From Undaria pinnatifida (taxonomy: Eukaryota; Sar; Phaeophyceae; Laminariales; Alariaceae), in assembly GCA_012845835.1 (NCBI GenBank), contig JABAKD010000025.1, positions 18,217,476 through 18,281,475 of the forward strand: a stretch of 64,000 nucleotides of DNA, given 5' to 3'. Every line of letters starts with the position of its first letter. Positions within the stretch are counted from its first letter, which is position 1. This document shows, in pieces, positions 53,402 through 64,000 of the stretch. The position numbers and the translations under genes are program-made. The notes under the pieces are model-generated. The model saw only the letters and a list, made by a program, of their open reading frames with translations. It ran no database searches and was not told the DNA's origin.

Positions 53402-53639
53402 TGTTTTGCCCATGGTGTACATCGTATGATATGCGGCCTACCATGATACAACACTACTCATCTGCTATGCAGTACCAGGTACACAGTGGGAGAAGCCAAG
53501 CCGCACGGTGCGGTTCTCGCGGTCAGCAAGCAGTCAGCAGTACGTACGTACCTGCTGTTTGTAGTCGTCGGCAATTGCGTATTCACCAACACGGACTCTG
53601 CTGTGCTGCTTGCATGTGTTTGGCAAAGGTCGATGACAT

Positions 53640-53890
53640 GTACCAGTTTATTATAAGAATGAAAATACACCCCAGCTGTGAGATCGAAGATTTCGTCGAA
53701 ACTCATCTTTGCAAGCTGTGTGTGATACTCCGATCGCGCGCATTACGAGTTGTGTGTCCTCATTAAGGATATAGGTCGGCGACTCCCCTTACAACTACAG
53801 TGTAGCTATCAGGGTCAACAGGATGATTTTAGTCAGTCTGTGCGCGGAAACTATAAAACCCGTTTCTGAGGGGGACAAAATCTGACAGCT
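53640..53890 (-). repeat. Dispersed repeat R4, inverted copy
   Basis: Complement of the 24455-24715 and 26855-27070 repeat, from CACCCCAGCTGTGAGATCG to CTATAAAACCCGTTTCTGAGGGGG. It leads into the G-tract region, as copy 3 leads into the C-tract. Confidence 0.8.
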
Positions 53891-53934
53891 GTGAAGGGAA
53901 ATGTATCCTTTTATCAAGTGAATCTTGTAAGTCG

Positions 53935-55460
53935 AATAACCGGTGAGGGGGGTGGGGCGGAGTTTTGAAGGACGTGGGGGCCTGGTTTTGATCAAAAGCG
54001 AGCGGGTTTGGAGGGGGGGGGGGGGGGGGGGGGGGAAGGGGGCAATTTGTGCATGTAAGCTATAAATCCTTTCGAGGGGATAAATCTGACGGTTTTGGCA
54101 CCAGTATATTATTGGGGGCGGGGGGGGGGGTTGGGGCGGGGGGGGGCAGCTCAATATGTGCCTGGAAACTATACATTATTTTGAGGGGATAAATGTGACG
54201 GTTTTGGAAATACTACATCAGTTTATCATGTATATCCTGGGGTAAGTCGTACAATCAGTGAGTAAAGAGAGGGTGGAGTGTTCGAGGGGGTGGGGTTGGG
54301 ATGGGTTGGGGGGGAGGTGGGGGGTGTGGGGGCGGGGGGGGGGGCGGGGGGGGGGGGGGGGAGGAAGGGCTTTAGGTGAGGGGTTTGTTATACGTGTGGT
54401 GCTAGGTCTAGGCGATGGTGCGGGTGATGGGGAAGAAGGGGGCGTTCGAGGCGGGGGGGGGGGGGGGGGGACAGCGGCGTGGATCGCTCTCGAAAGATAA
54501 TGAGGTGATATCCTGTGCGTGAAGTGTTTATTAATGTGGCGGATTTCGATATTTGGTGGGGCGTTTGAGTAAGGGAGAGCAAGAGGGGGGGGGGGGTGGG
54601 GGGGGGGGATTTTTTAGGAGGTTTAGGTCACAAATAATATTCAAATACACTTCGGCTGTGAGATCAACGATATGTAGCAGCTTGTTATACGCGTGGTGCT
54701 AGGTCTAGGCGATCGTGCAGGTGGTCGGAAAAGAGGGGGCGTTGGAGGGGGTGGGGGGGGGGGAGGAAGGGCTTTAGGTGAGGGGTTGTTATACGTGTGG
54801 TGCTAGGTCTAGGCGATGGTGCGGGTGATGGGGAAGAAGGGGGCGTTCGAGGCGGGGGGGGGGGGGGGGGGACAGCGGCATGGATGGCTCTCGAAAGATA
54901 ATGAGGTGATATCCTGTGCGTGAATTGTTTATTAATGTGGCGGATTTCGATATTTGGTGGGGCGTTTGAGTAAGGGAGAGCAAGAGGGAGGGGGGGGGGG
55001 GGGGGGGAATTTATAGGAGGTTTAGGTCACAAATATTATTCAAATACACTTCGGCTGTGAGATCAACGATATGTAGCAGCTCGTTATACGCGTGGTGCTA
55101 GGTCTACGCGATCGTGCAGGTGGTCGGAAAAGAGGGGGCGTTGGAGGGGGGGAGGGGGGGGGGGGGTTGGGGGGAAAATAATTGAAAACTACGTCATGGA
55201 TGGTCAGAAAGATAATGACGTGATATCAACTGCGTATAGGTGTTTATTACTCAGGCCGATTTTGATTGTGAGTGGGGCGTTTGGACAAACTAGGCGGAAG
55301 GGGGGGGGAAATCGGGGGACGGAGGGGCGGGGGGGGAGGGTTGGTTTTTTTTTTAATGAACAAGAGGGGTCAGTGGATGGCGGGGGGCGGGACATTTCAA
55401 TATGTGCGCGGAAACTATAAATCCTCAAAGGGGACAAACCTGACGATTGAAGCAATAAGA
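53935..55460 (+). repeat. Guanine-tract tandem repeat region
   Basis: Runs of 10 to over 20 G recur, all on the + strand. A 402-bp unit begins GAGGAAGGGCTTTAGGTGAGG at 54361 and again at 54763, and decays after about 55180. Another word, GGAAACTATA(A/C)AT, followed by GAGGGGA(T/C)AAA..TGACG, recurs near 53850, 54053, 54167 and 55411. The inverted relative is at 26511-26850. Lengths of the longest runs may be inexact. Confidence 0.85.
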
Positions 55461-55629
55461 CATCCCTTTATATCATCTGGCTTGTAATGTTTACTATTCT
55501 AGAAGGTTTGATGTTAGATGCAGCATGCAACCCAGTGTTTAAGTGTAGTAAATAACGTGTTAAATCTTCATAATTTGTTGTTGTATGATACATCGATCGA
55601 AAGCTAGAATATTTTATAGAATATTTGTA

Positions 55630-56780
55630 GGTACCATTATTTTCTGACATCGCTAATTATAAGAAAGAGATACGTATTGTCAAATACAACAGGCGAGGTG
55701 ATGTGGTCATGCACTGTTTGTCACCATCATCATACAGTTACCATTATTTTCTGACATCGCTAATTATACGAAAGAGATACGTATTGCCAAATACAGCATG
55801 CGAGGTGATGTATGTGGCCATGTACTGTCTCCGCCATTGAGTATTAGAGGGAGGGATGCGAATCGTCAATTTTAAAGGAACGCTTGGTATACATGTGCTC
55901 AATTACGTTACCTCGTTAGTCATACTTGGTATACACGCGCTCAATTACGTTACCTCGTTAGTAATACTTCGCTTGGCATAGGTTGGGAGGCGATCATGCA
56001 GACGGTATGTACGAAATACCCTACGTAATGGGTTGGTAAGGTTGTTTACCGCAATTTTAACACATCTGCCTGTGCTTCCTTTTCCAAATTATTTCTGTCT
56101 CAAATAAATGTACGATTTCACGCCTATGATTTTACCTTGTCGATATGGGGCTCTGCGGTCGTCAATTTTAAGTCAGAGATACGTCCTACAAATACATCAG
56201 GCGAGATGGGTATGTGATGTCATATATATGCGATGTCATCACTATTGATCGCGAGGGTGATTTTACTTCGTGAGGTAAATGGTACTGTGTTTCGTAGAGG
56301 TCGTCTCAGGAGGGTATGCGATGGGTCGGCAGTGTGGTTTATCGCAGTTTTATCAGGTCTGCCTGTGCTTCCTTTTCAACTTATGATTGTCTCAAATGTA
56401 CGATTTCACGTCCATGATTTTTACCGTGCCGCTGTGGGGCTCTGAGGTCGCCAATTCTAAGACAGAGATACATCTTACAAATACAGCAGTTGATGTGGGC
56501 ATGCAACGTCATATATATGCGATGTCACTACTATTGAACGCGAGGGTGACTTTACTTCGTCAGGCATATGCTACTGCGTTTCGTAAAGGTTGTCTCACGT
56601 GGACATGCGATGTCACCACTATTGAACGCGAGGGTGACTTTACTTCGTTAGGCACATTCCACTGCGTTTGGAATGGTAGAGGTTGTCAGGCAATCATGTA
56701 AGCGGATGGAGGCACGAAATACCCTGCGTAATAGGTTGGTCGTGTGGTTTACCGCAGTGTTAACATCCCTGTCTGTACTT
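55630..56780 (+). repeat. Diverged tandem repeats, about 100-bp and 290-bp periods
   Basis: ATTATTTTCTGACATCGCTAATTATA is duplicated near 55636 and 55742. A longer unit with TCTGCCTGTGCTTCCTTTT, TGTACGATTTCACG, GTGGGGCTCTGAGGTCG and ATATATATGCGATGTCA recurs near 56065, 56358 and, in part, 56590 and 56760. Confidence 0.7.
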
Positions 56781-57435
56781 ACTTTTCACATTATTATAGA
56801 CTATATATAGTGTACGCTTATACGTCCTGTTTTCTCCCCACTGTCGTCGAAGATGTCGTGTCCATGTCTGGTGCTCTTGTTAGTGGTGTTCATGAAAACA
56901 TGCCCTAACATGTAGATGATCGCTGAGTGGTGTTCCTTTCCTTTACATCAAGCCAGGTAGTATATGCCAACGCAACCGCTTGCTTGAAAAACGACAAAGA
57001 AATTCCTCACACACCTGACACAGAGAAGACGCGCCCGAAGATTATTCAGTATACCGACGGTCAGGAACAGGTTATCGAGCATCGCACTTGATTTTTACTA
57101 CCGCTCCTCACTCCACCTAAGACACTACGGGCATGCGTTGGACCCAGTTCGCTGATGCCCAAAACCAATTTCAAAGGAGGTGATGTGGTGGGCGAATGCT
57201 ATAATGATTTGCGCTGCTTCGATTACCCTGCCTCTCGTTCTGTTTGTTCTTGCGTTCTTGATGAACCTGTCATTTGGCAACGAGCAGTTGTGACGCATTT
57301 TTAGGTTTGTGTAAAGACTTTATGTGGACTATGTGATGTTTCTGACTCGTACGGACCTCAATTTGGAACCCAAGGTATATGGGTTCCATCTTTTGACTGG
57401 TGTTCGTATGCGGACGTATATATGGTTTTAGTGTG
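56781..57435. other. Stretch without a recognised gene
   Basis: No protein feature or repeat was recognised on either strand between the two satellite blocks. Confidence 0.4.
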
Positions 57436-57437
57436 TC

Positions 57438-57890
57438 GTGTGTCCGCGTGGTTTTTGTTTCATGTATGTTTTGGTTGATATTCTAGACTTGGTTATCGTA
57501 TTGTTTCAAAGTGGTGCTTTCCGCGTTTTTGATGCTACACGTATATGTTTTGGTTTATGTTCTAGACTGTGTTATCGTGTTGTTTCGGAGCGGTATTTTC
57601 GAATACATGTTATTTTGTAACCACGTAGTTTTTGCTACACGTGTACGTTTTGGTTGATGTTCTAGGTTTCGTTATCGTATTGTATCAGGGTAGTGTTTTC
57701 GAATACATATTATTTTGTTTTGTTTGTTTTGCAACCACGTGGTTTTTTCTACACGTACTTTTTGTTTGATGTTCTAGACTTCATTATCGTGTTGTATCAG
57801 AATCGTGTTTTCGAATATTTATTGGTGTACAGTGGTTGGGGGGGGGGGGGGGGGAAGGGGGGGAGGGGGGGAAAGGGGGGGGGGCTGTTG
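57438..57890 (+). repeat. Tandem repeat, four units of about 100 bp, ending in a G-run
   Basis: TTTTGGTTGAT(A/G)TTCTAG, TTATCGT(A/G)TTGT(T/A)TC and TTTTCGAATACAT or relatives recur near 57465, 57560, 57645 and 57760. A mostly-G stretch follows at 57838-57885. Confidence 0.8.
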
Positions 57891-58194
57891 TATATATCTG
57901 CAAAACGTATTTTTGTACGCCGAGAAAACTGCTTCGGGGGGCCTAAAACGAAGTTGCGAGGGACGTTTGGGAATTTCAACGTTCCCCCTCGCGGCTTTTG
58001 TCAAGTATGGTTAAATGCATATTTATCCCTGAAGATAGACATGCAGTAACCAGCCTTGACAACTATGGGTTGTAGCGGTATCATAATACACTTATGATAC
58101 CGTTACTCTTCATAGTTCGGCTATGTGTGTATTAATTATTTTGCTACACGGTGTGGGTTCAATCGAAATACGGAGTGAGGCTAAGGTTTAAGAA

Positions 58195-58535
58195 AAAGGG
58201 GGGGGGAGGGGGACAGGGGGGGGGGGAATTTGACAAGAAAGCGTTGGTATGTATAGGTATACTTATCTGTTTCATCGCTTCTGTTTCATCGTTGGGAGGA
58301 GGGGGGGGGGGGGGGGGGGGGCGGGTTATAACAGTTCATCGCAAGGGTATTTTTTATGTGTGTAAACCTGTGGCAAATTATGTTTAATGGGTCAGGCAGC
58401 GGGGGAGGGTAAACCTGTAACTTGAGAAGGGGGGGGGGGGGGGGGGGGGTGGGGGGGCATACTTTTCTTGAGTATATTTATTTTCAACCGTAAGTTGATG
58501 AGGGTTAGGGAGGGGGGGCGGGGGGGGGGTAATTA
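58195..58535 (+). repeat. Second cluster of guanine runs
   Basis: G-runs at about 58199-58228, 58299-58322, 58429-58457 and 58513-58529 alternate with A/T-rich spacers. All lie on the + strand. Confidence 0.85.
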
Positions 58536-58859
58536 AATTAGCGTGGGGGTAAACAAGTTCGCAGTGTAATGGCATACTTTATATACCACTCTGGAAGGAA
58601 ATGTTTGGAACCTTTTTTATGTATATTACTATTTTTTTTCAAGTATTTATTTTCCGTCCAAATGACACTGCTTGCTGCTGATCGTGCATTTCTCTTTTGT
58701 GCTGTACAGCAGTATCAGGAAGTCTGTCGGTGGAAGTCGTACCAACGGCTCTGCTGCTGGAGGTGGTAGCTCTGCTGCTGTCGACACCTCCAACACCCCC
58801 CCTCCCGAGACCCCCGGCAAGAATTTCACGTTCCCATCTAACTAAGTCAATACCCATTT

Positions 58860-59880
58860 CTTTTGTTTTTTGAACTGCTGGTGTAGCTATCGCGCTTGCC
58901 CACCAGACAAAGCTCCCACCTCAGAATTTTGCCACGAAAGCTGTGTAGTACATATGGCAATCACTATTGTGTTTGTTCTTAGATTATATTTATTTTCATC
59001 CTTTTGCCTCTGTGATTGTCGTGTAGCGGCCACGACGCCTCATATTTCCCCCCCACTCCTGTTTACTGTAGAACTATGTCAATATTCATCATTTGGATTT
59101 GGTTTTGAACTGCTGGTGTAGCTATCGCGTTTGCGCCCACCACGCGTCAAAGTTTTTTGCCACTATTGCTGCGTGATGCATATGTCAAACGTTTTTGTGT
59201 TCCTTTGGATCTAAATTTTGAACAGTTTGCCGCTGTGTTGCCGTGTACAGGCCACCACGCGTCAGAAAATTGTCACTACTGCTGTGTAGTGTTCAATGAA
59301 ATGACTTTGTTTTGTTTTAATTTATTTTTAGCATGTTGCCCCTGTGTTGTCGTCTGGCGGCCACGATGCCTCAGAATTTTGCCCCCACTCCTGTGTACTG
59401 TAGAAGTATGTCAACATACAGTTTTTTGTTTTGTTTCTGAACTGCTGGTGTAGCTGTCGCGTTTTGCCTGCCAGACAAAGCTCACACCTCAGATTTTTGC
59501 CAAGACCGCTGCGTAGTGCATATGTCAACATTTTTGTGTTCCTTTATATTTATTTTCGATATTTGGCCTCGGTGTTGCCTTGTACCGGCCACCACGCGTC
59601 TGAATTTTGCCACTATTGCTGTGTGATGCATATGTCAAACATTTTTGTCTTCCTTTGGATTTATTTCGAATATTGTTCCTATGTGTTGCCGTGTGTCGGC
59701 CACCACGCGTCAGAGTATTGCCGCTATTGCTGTGTGTCCAATTCAATGACTTTGTGTTTTTTTTACAATAATTTTTAGCATGTTGCGCCTGAGCCGTCTG
59801 TCGTGTTGCGGCCACGACGCCTCAGAATTTTGCCCCCCACTCCTGTGTACTCTACAAGTATGTCAACATCCATTTATTTT
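58860..59880 (+). repeat. Satellite with higher-order structure, basic unit about 115 bp
   Basis: GAACTGCTGGTGTAGCTATCGCG recurs near 58873, 59108 and 59440; GGCCACGACGCCTCA near 59029, 59359 and 59810; CACCACGCGTCAGA or CGTCTGA near 59140, 59250, 59590 and 59703. Several unit types alternate. Frames across it give Cys-rich peptides with a repeated GHHASE.C.YCCV motif, most simply explained by the DNA repeat. Confidence 0.8.
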
Positions 59881-60099
59881 TATGCGTGTTTAACTTAACT
59901 GCTGCTGTACCTATCGTTTTAACCGCTGCTGCAGCTATCGCACTCAGATAAACCCACGCTCGTTGCCAGAACAGTCTAGCATAATGCCCGTTGTTGTCGG
60001 CACAGTATTTCTGAGGGAAACAAAACATATATCAAGTCGGCTCTTGCGCTCACCCCACTCATTTTTTCCCCCAGGGAACCACATCCCGGAGGAGAACCT

Positions 60100-60635
60100 T
60101 GTACTACCTATTACGACTTTGCCACTTTTCGCTCTCTCGGGGCGTTCTCGCCCGGTCCGCGCGCCAGGCCCCCAAAACTCCGGGACGGGGACCGGCGCAT
60201 GGGCGGTCGGCGCACGACCCGCGCGCCCCCGTGCCCGCCCGGCACCGAAGGCCCGCGCGCTCGGCCCGCAAAGGCGCGCGCACCGGCTCTATTTTTCGGG
60301 GACACATAGCGCACACCCGAACCGACACAACCCACCTGTTTCTCTAGGCGCGTGCAGCAGCACGCGCAAAACGCACCTGGCCCGGAGCCGGATCGCATAG
60401 CCACACCAGACACAGCACGCGCCCAGCAGCAGCCCAGCCCTTTAGCAGCAGCAGCTCTGCAACTCTATGCGCGTGTGGCTGCTGTGGCAAATTGCTTTGA
60501 TCATAGCCTGCGATGCCCTTCCCGACCATACCGCCTCTCTCGGGTGCTGTTGCGGCTGTCAAGTGAAGTGACGATGTGAAGTGCCACTCTGGTAACGGTC
60601 GTTTGAATTTCATATTAGGACTTAAACGTTCATTA
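60100..60635 (+). repeat. GC-rich dispersed repeat R9, copy 2
   Basis: It matches 52855-53401 in order and orientation. The terminal inverted pair is degraded (GGTCGTTTG ... TTAAACGTTC). Confidence 0.85.
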
Positions 60636-60702
60636 TATTCATGTCCAGGTTGGTCGTGAGATTTTGTAGTTTTCAGCCATAAGCGCACACACCTTACAAA
60701 AT

Positions 60703-60840
60703 CAACAATCGTCGAACGCCGTGACCACAGCCCCAAAGGCCTTGCCCAGGTCAAACGCCCAGTAGGGGACGAGTCGCCTCGACTCAGAGAGGCCGGGGCT
60801 GCCGATTATCGTCGCAGTTTGGCGCATATCGGTCGGGCGA
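60703..60840 (-). CDS. Weak candidate terminal exon
   Basis: On the - strand a frame reads DMRQTATIIGSPGLSESRR, then LVPYWAFDLGKAFGAVVTAF and stops at about 60703. Its composition is protein-like, with an IIGSPG turn and an alternating hydrophobic end, unlike neighbouring frames. No family was recognised and no clear acceptor or partner exon was found. Confidence 0.2.
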
Positions 60841-60844
60841 GGGC

Positions 60845-61690
60845 AGCGGGATGTGGACAGTGGAGCACCAGAGAGTGTGTAGTGTTGGTAAGATACGATA
60901 GCTACGACAGCTGATCTTCGTGGTGGTGATTGATTGCTGAGGATCTGATGTGGAGTGTGAACGTTATTTAGATCTGAAGACAGTAGGGGTTTCTTCTTAT
61001 CCTCTTTTGGATTATGGTATGGGGATTCGAGGATGAAGTTAAGATCGTTTGTTTTCTCGTGTTTGGAGCTAATACAACAACTTATCTCTCTCTTTTAGCA
61101 TCTAAGTGGTACTGACCCCCCTTTGGCCAAGGGGGGACAACTTCTGGTCAATAGACCTTGCCTGGCCTAGGCGTGTCTATAATTATCGATCGTTCAGGTT
61201 GAACACAACGACGTTCGTCAGGGATTTTTTTTTCTGATACGATTGCGACAGCAGCAAGCAGGTGTGGATTAGGCCGCGGTTCGGCAGAAAGCCATCTGAC
61301 CCGAAGAGGGCGGTGTCCATATGCTGCCTGAGGACTCCGAACGAGGTCTGCTATGGTCGTACGAGGGGCCGCTAGTCTATAGGGAGCTGTGGCGTTTGTT
61401 TTAGCGTGGAGCACAAACAAAAACGTTTTGTTACCGGAATAGAATGCACGGTTTGGTGTTCATGTTAATGTCGAAACGGCCTTTACATTCCCCTACATAT
61501 TAGTGCTCACTTGCAAACTTCCAATAGTCAGCTCAGAACATTATAATACATACATGTAGTGCACTGCAGAGCAGCAGTCACACCCAGGTGGAACAGCGGT
61601 TCAAATGTTTGTGCTGCTAGGACATTAGACTACGCATGGGGTTGGGATACGTGCGTAATACTGCTTGTGTTGTTGTGCCAGTAGTACGTA
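60845..61690. other. Stretch without a recognised gene
   Basis: A - strand frame at 61148-61420 (90 codons, ATG) has no recognisable motif. No dispersed repeat was identified. Confidence 0.35.
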
Positions 61691-61692
61691 TA

Positions 61693-62130
61693 CGTGACCC
61701 TTCATGGGGAGCGACCCCCCGCAATTTTCAGGCACGGGCGTCGTAGCTGCGCTGCAACCTGTGGGACAGTTCGGGAAGACGTGGCGATCATTGATATATG
61801 TATGGTGATTTTTGGTTCGATTGCTATTTTTTCACTGCATGCCCGCGGGTCTTCACTCTGACAGCACTCCAGACAGCAACCGCGGTAGTTTGTAACCGCG
61901 AGTTGGTTAGTTGTGGGAACGGGGGAACTCTATGCTGTAGTTGAGTGGATACCCGCGGCCAGGTGAGTAATTTGCACACTGGATCATTTCACTTGTGCGC
62001 CTTCGTCGTATCGTGTGCTTTCATGGGGGAAAGCGTACTCGTAGTATTTCCCGGACAATTTTTTGTTTCATTTGGTTTTTCGGATCTTCCTAGGGCTCCA
62101 GCACCTTTGTGTGACCACGAACTCTATATT
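61693..62130 (-). repeat. Dispersed repeat R7, copy 2
   Basis: Inverted relative to 35925-36420 and similar across the whole length, from CCTTCATGGGGAGCGA to TGTGTGACCACGA. Confidence 0.75.
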
Positions 62131-62149
62131 TTTTACAAGAGTTAAGGCG

Positions 62150-62290
62150 AGACAGCAACAACAACTACAACTATTAATACAACTACAACTACAACTACAA
62201 CTACAACTACTACAACAACTACAACAACTACAACAACTACATTGTACAACAACTTCAACAACTACAACAACTACAACTACGTGTATACCA
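62150..62290 (+). repeat. (CAACTA)n / (CAA)n microsatellite
   Basis: ACAACTACAACTACAACT-type sequence runs for about 140 bp with few interruptions, giving a Gln/Leu-rich frame on +. Confidence 0.95.
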
Positions 62291-62384
62291 TCTACTGCTG
62301 CTGCTGTATGACAACATATACCGGTACCTGGCGTTCGCGTGGGGGGATGCGGTGGAGTCGAGTAAACTATGAATTTTTGGAAAC

Positions 62385-62520
62385 ATCTTCAAATCCCGAT
62401 ATCACAAATGAAATATAGATGTACCACGCAGCTTGCAAAGTGGAGTTTCGACCATTCAATCGGCCGTACTCACAGCTGACGCTTTTCAATTGTTTATAAA
62501 ACCCCGCCGAGTTTTTTTTT
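62385..62520 (+). repeat. R4-related fragment
   Basis: GTACCACGCAGCTTGCAAAG and CACAGCTGACGCTTTTCAATT match 22480-22560 directly and 7190-7300 inverted. Confidence 0.65.
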
Positions 62521-62639
62521 TTTTCACATAAACTCTTTCAGCGCTGCACTACTCCCGTTAAGGAGACAAAAAGCACTTCGAGGTAGACTAGGATCATCTT
62601 CGGAGTGGGAGAATAAACATTACGCCATTTTTTTTTCTT

Positions 62640-63310
62640 GTTGGTTGATAGTGCCGGTTGCGCGCTATGAATTGAACTCGAACGACCCCAAACCACAACA
62701 CAGGGCGTTATAATCCTGCGAGGGGGGCTCTTTGGTTGAAGTTGATCCTTAATCCTGCAAGCAGCAAGCCAGTTTCCATTGCCTCACACACCCCAACCTC
62801 CCCACACAACGATATCCCCTCCTCCAAACGCTATGCATCAATCACCACCCAGCCCTGTCGGGCGCGGACACGAGGTAGATGTAGCTGCCATCACAGCAAG
62901 GCCGGGAGGGCCCTCTCGGCTATGCTGTGGTGGGCCACTGCTTCTACTGCTGTGCCTTGTTCGCGTTTGTCGCCACACATCCGTGCTCTCGTCCTCCGTT
63001 GTGTGTGTTGCCACACGCCCGCCCTTGTTTTTGCCCATCATGTGTGTGTCTCGCGTTTCCTGTTAGCATCATGCTCAGGCGCGCACATTCGCGCGTCCTA
63101 GCGGCAGATGACAACCATGTGTGAAAGGCTGCCGTACAGCAGCACGGGTGAAGTTATGTGATAGGCCGCACACGTGCGCACACGGTAGTACTATTCCAAT
63201 GCATGTCGAGGGTTGCCCACACAACGAACGCCGTCTGTCCCCAGTTTTTAGGACACTATCCCGATCTACGAAGAAGGCGCATTCATTTCTGCTGTTTTAT
63301 GCACGAATTT
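62640..63310 (+). repeat. Dispersed duplication R8, copy 2
   Basis: It matches 25640-26340 in order, with small indels, and runs directly into the 268-bp satellite. Confidence 0.8.
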
Positions 63311-63314
63311 TGCC

Positions 63315-64000
63315 GGAAATGTCTGGCAAGAATTCCCCAGAAACTTCGTAGTTGGGGTACTGTTATAGTGATGGAAAAAAAAAAAGTTTCCAAGTACATC
63401 GCAGGCATTAATCCTATCGGACCTGGAAGGCATGATACCCTCTCGATTTACTCTACAACCACCCCAACTCATTCGGGAGTTTATATTGTGCCTCTGTAAT
63501 CGGTTAGCACCGGCATGGAAGCAACCAATAATGGCGGTGTGCGGAGTGGTGCCGGTTGCCGCTATATTTCCGGTAATTCCGGAAATATCTGGCAAGAATT
63601 TTCCCAGAAACTTCGTAGTTGGGGTACTGTTATAGTGATGGAAAAAACAAAAAGTTTCCAAATACATCGCAGGCATTAATCGTATCGGACCTGGAAGGCA
63701 TGATACCCTCTCGATTTACTCTACGACCACCCCAACTCATTTGGGGGTTTATATTGTGCCTCTGTAATCGGTTAGCACCGGCATGGAAGCAACCAGTAAT
63801 GGCAGTGTGCGGAGTGGTGCCGGTTGCCGCTATATTTCCGGTATTTCCGGAAATATCTGGCAAGAATTTTCCCAGAAACTTTGTAGTTGGGGTACTGTTA
63901 TAGTGATGGAAAAAACGAAAAGTTTTCAAATACATCGCAGGCATTAATCCTATCGGACCTGGAAGGCATGATACCCTCTCGATTTACTCTACAACCACCC
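63315..64000 (+). repeat. Satellite with 268-bp units, open at the window end
   Basis: GGAAAT(G/A)TCTGGCAAGAATT starts at 63315, 63583 and 63851. Units are close to identical and include GTTTCCAA(G/A)TACATCGCAGGC and ATAATGGC or GTAATGGC words. A single related monomer ends R8 copy 1 (26340-26510). The array continues past the window. Confidence 0.9.

Noticed and set aside
52766-53454. Several long frames in the GC-rich R9 repeat
   Set aside because: The same frames are not kept in the second R9 copy at 60.1 kb; high GC removes stop codons by chance.

Overview
The window looks like nuclear DNA of a eukaryote. It has short exons with GT/AG splice sites, a non-LTR retrotransposon, tRNA-derived SINEs, TIR transposons with target-site duplications, and many satellites. 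No bacterial operons, ribosomal RNA, organelle genes or CRISPR arrays were seen. The reverse-transcriptase type, the CDKC-like kinase exons, the CTG-rich tracts and the base composition would suit a photosynthetic stramenopile such as a brown alga. That is an inference; nothing here fixes the taxon.

Gene content is thin. The firmest gene is a CDKC/CDK9/12-type kinase on the + strand. Exon 1 (29469-29594) carries the glycine loop, exon 2 (35766-35843) carries the ALKK lysine, and a 6.2-kb intron packed with transposons lies between them. No later kinase exon was found in the window. A second spliced gene of unknown function ends at 20542-21084 with three phase-0 exons. Weaker exon candidates lie at 823-1066, 18404-18855 and 60703-60840.

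Most of the rest is mobile or repetitive. From left to right: a broken LINE (2614-4745); a TIR element nested in another (5166-7135); a decayed satellite (9870-10880); head-to-head SINEs (11.2-11.86 kb); a 305-bp tandem duplication (14.7-15.3 kb); a TIR element (15906-16696); a minisatellite (19.27-20.13 kb); SINEs and dispersed repeats (21.5-29 kb); the transposon-filled kinase intron; two copies of an 812-bp repeat (44.5-46.0 kb); a Mutator-like element with 9-bp TSD and a paralogous empty site (43007-44127); and a hAT element (47709-49729) inside a SINE. The last 10 kb is tandem repeats, several carrying long guanine runs, all on the + strand.

The best candidate for something new is the hAT element. 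It has 17-bp TIRs, an 8-bp TSD and a transposase dimerisation remnant. Both subterminal regions are filled by 42-43-bp tandem repeats built around a CAAATATTTG palindrome whose half-site also occurs in the TIR. Other signals are a hairpin whose stem sequence differs between copies but stays self-complementary, and a strong excess of the 9-mer TACC(A/T)GGTA.
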